Source: Bradyrhizobium sp. 170
GTDB taxonomy: Bacteria; Pseudomonadota; Alphaproteobacteria; Rhizobiales; Xanthobacteraceae
Direction of reading: 5' to 3'
DNA: 64,000 bases
NCBI RefSeq assembly: GCF_023101085.1
Contig: NZ_CP064703.1
Coordinates: 5,518,001-5,582,000 of the forward strand
The position numbers and the translations under genes are program-made. Shown here one piece after another: positions 62,931 through 64,000 of this stretch (position 1 is its first letter; each line of letters opens with the position of its first letter). The notes under the pieces were generated by a model. That model did not search any database and had not been told where the DNA came from. It saw only the letters and a program-made list of their open reading frames with translations.

Positions 62931-63382
62931 GGTGGGGAATCCTTCGCGAGGTCACGTCTGTGCGGTCAGGGCAGCATCGTCCATAGAAGGGAACCGCGCG
63001 ACGGGTCAACACCCCAAGAGATGCCTGCCTTCACATTTGCGGCTGCCGCGACAAAGCTCATCGCGCCGCAGCATGCAAAATCAGACGTTCGGGCAAGTGC
63101 AGCCGATTGTGCACACGCCGCAACCTGCCATGGACGGCATCGCGACCGAGCAAGGAACTCAGGGGGTCGGTGTCTGAGAATTGTGCGCGGGACGGTCGCG
63201 CCAGAGAGCAGCCTGGCCGGGATGGCTGCACGACCTTTATTGGCCGGGCAGGCTTTCACCCGCCGGCATCAACGAAGAAGTTGTACGACCTGCGGTGCGG
63301 CACCCCGCTCCGCTGATGGCGGGCGGCCATCAGCGGAGTTTGGAATCGCGAGGATCAGGCTGACGCCTGCTTCAAGCAGCCT
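62931..63382. other. Intergenic region with one strong hairpin, no gene seen
   Basis: 452 bases between two minus-strand genes. Open frames on either strand lack ribosome sites and recognisable motifs. The only structure is the palindrome at 63308-63338. The promoter for the fumarylacetoacetase-family gene should be near its right end of this interval's left side. Confidence 0.55.
63308..63338. terminator. Perfect 12-base inverted repeat downstream of gfa
   Basis: CTCCGCTGATGG and CCATCAGCGGAG pair perfectly around a seven-base loop, 45 bases after the gfa stop. There is no T-tract on the minus strand; TTT follows on the plus strand. It is probably a transcript-end structure. Confidence 0.55.
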
Positions 63383-63952
63383 TCAAGCCGCCTTGGCCTT
63401 GGACTTTGCCACATGGCTCGAGATCGCATCCATCAAGGGCGGCGACAGGCAATCATAGGGCTCGAGCCCAAGCTCCTTCAGCCGCCCCCTGATTCCGTCC
63501 ATCTCGCCCGGTTGGACGCCGGACTCCAGCACGGACGACACGAACGCGGCAAACCCCGGAGCCGCTGATCCAGCTTCCTGGAACAGTTCAGGATGGATGA
63601 AGTCGAGGCCGTAGAATGGATGCCCGGTGTTCTCGATCCGGCCGTACATATGCGTACCGCAGGCCTTGCAGGCATAGCGCTGGATCGTCGCCGACGCGTC
63701 GACAATCTGCAGCTTGTCGCCGTTCTCTGTCACCTTCACATTGTCGCGCGGGACCACGGCGACAACGGAGAAGATCGCCCCTTCGGGCTTCCAGCACTTG
63801 GTGCAGCCGCAGGCGTGGTTGTGGGCCACATCGCCCTTGATGGCGACCTTGACCGGCTTATCGCTGCATTTGCAGACAAGCGTGCCGCCGGCGAAACTGC
63901 CGGTCCCCTTTTTTACACCGCTGTCAATCGATGGGTGGATATGAACAGTCAT
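63383..63952 (-). CDS. gfa: S-(hydroxymethyl)glutathione synthase (formaldehyde-activating enzyme Gfa)
   Basis: 189 residues from the ATG at 63952, which has AAGGAGGA seven bases upstream. It promotes the condensation of formaldehyde with glutathione, the first step of glutathione-dependent formaldehyde oxidation. Zinc-binding cysteines are visible in [20 protein letters not shown] and [14 protein letters not shown], and the length matches the family. In methylotrophic alphaproteobacteria gfa usually sits with a lanthanide methanol dehydrogenase and the glutathione-dependent formaldehyde dehydrogenase. Such genes could lie just beyond the window end. Confidence 0.95.
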   Translation of the reverse strand: MTVHIHPSIDSGVKKGTGSFAGGTLVCKCSDKPVKVAIKGDVAHNHACGCTKCWKPEGAIFSVVAVVPRDNVKVTENGDKLQIVDASATIQRYACKACGTHMYGRIENTGHPFYGLDFIHPELFQEAGSAAPGFAAFVSSVLESGVQPGEMDGIRGRLKELGLEPYDCLSPPLMDAISSHVAKSKAKAA

Positions 63953-64000
63953 GGGCTTATCCTCCTTGTGTTTGAAGTTCTCCAATCAGAACACGACAAC

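Overview
The window reads as chromosome of a Bradyrhizobium-like alphaproteobacterium. The evidence is high GC, a complete form IC Calvin-cycle operon (cbbR divergent from cbbF-P-T-A-L-S-X), two boxes matching the alphaproteobacterial iron control element bound by Irr, several Lrp/AsnC regulators, and a glutathione-dependent formaldehyde enzyme. No rRNA, tRNA, CRISPR array or intact insertion sequence was seen.

Region 1 (1-30530, all minus strand) is a lipopeptide assembly line. In transcription order it is an MbtH-like protein, a type II thioesterase, a SyrP-like TauD-family dioxygenase and three NRPS genes: FAAL-ACP-C-A-T-E-C-A-T, then C-A-T-dual C/E-A-T, then C-A-T-E-C-A-T-E-C-A, which runs off the window start. 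Pocket residues read by eye give Asp for the first module and Gly for two others. Acyl loading, Asp and an Asp-hydroxylase-type oxygenase together resemble acylated beta-hydroxyaspartate siderophores. Region 2 (30841-34969) supports this. It holds a TonB-dependent siderophore receptor with its own terminator and two Irr-type boxes upstream, then an M20 amidohydrolase with a similar box.

Region 3 (35195-47795) is accessory and scarred. It holds small orphan genes, an SDR, an aldehyde dehydrogenase, an Lrp regulator, a quinoprotein dehydrogenase with a lanthanide-type aspartate and a Rieske partner, a molybdenum hydroxylase pair, and an amino-acid binding protein. Three gene remnants lie between them. 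The most informative is the first 16 codons of a branched-chain 2-oxoacid dehydrogenase E1-alpha joined to the last ~90 codons of its E3, which is what remains after most of a bkd operon was lost. The others are the tail of an oligopeptide ABC ATPase and the tail of a second quinoprotein dehydrogenase.

Region 4 (47882-58849) is core metabolism: alanine dehydrogenase with a divergent Lrp-type regulator, then the Calvin-cycle operon read leftwards from fbp to cbbX, with cbbR divergent. Region 5 (59153-63952) has a periplasmic binding protein, a Gfo/Idh/MocA oxidoreductase, a fumarylacetoacetase-family protein and gfa. Gfa, the quinoprotein and the Calvin cycle together would fit C1 oxidation feeding CO2 fixation, but that link is inference.
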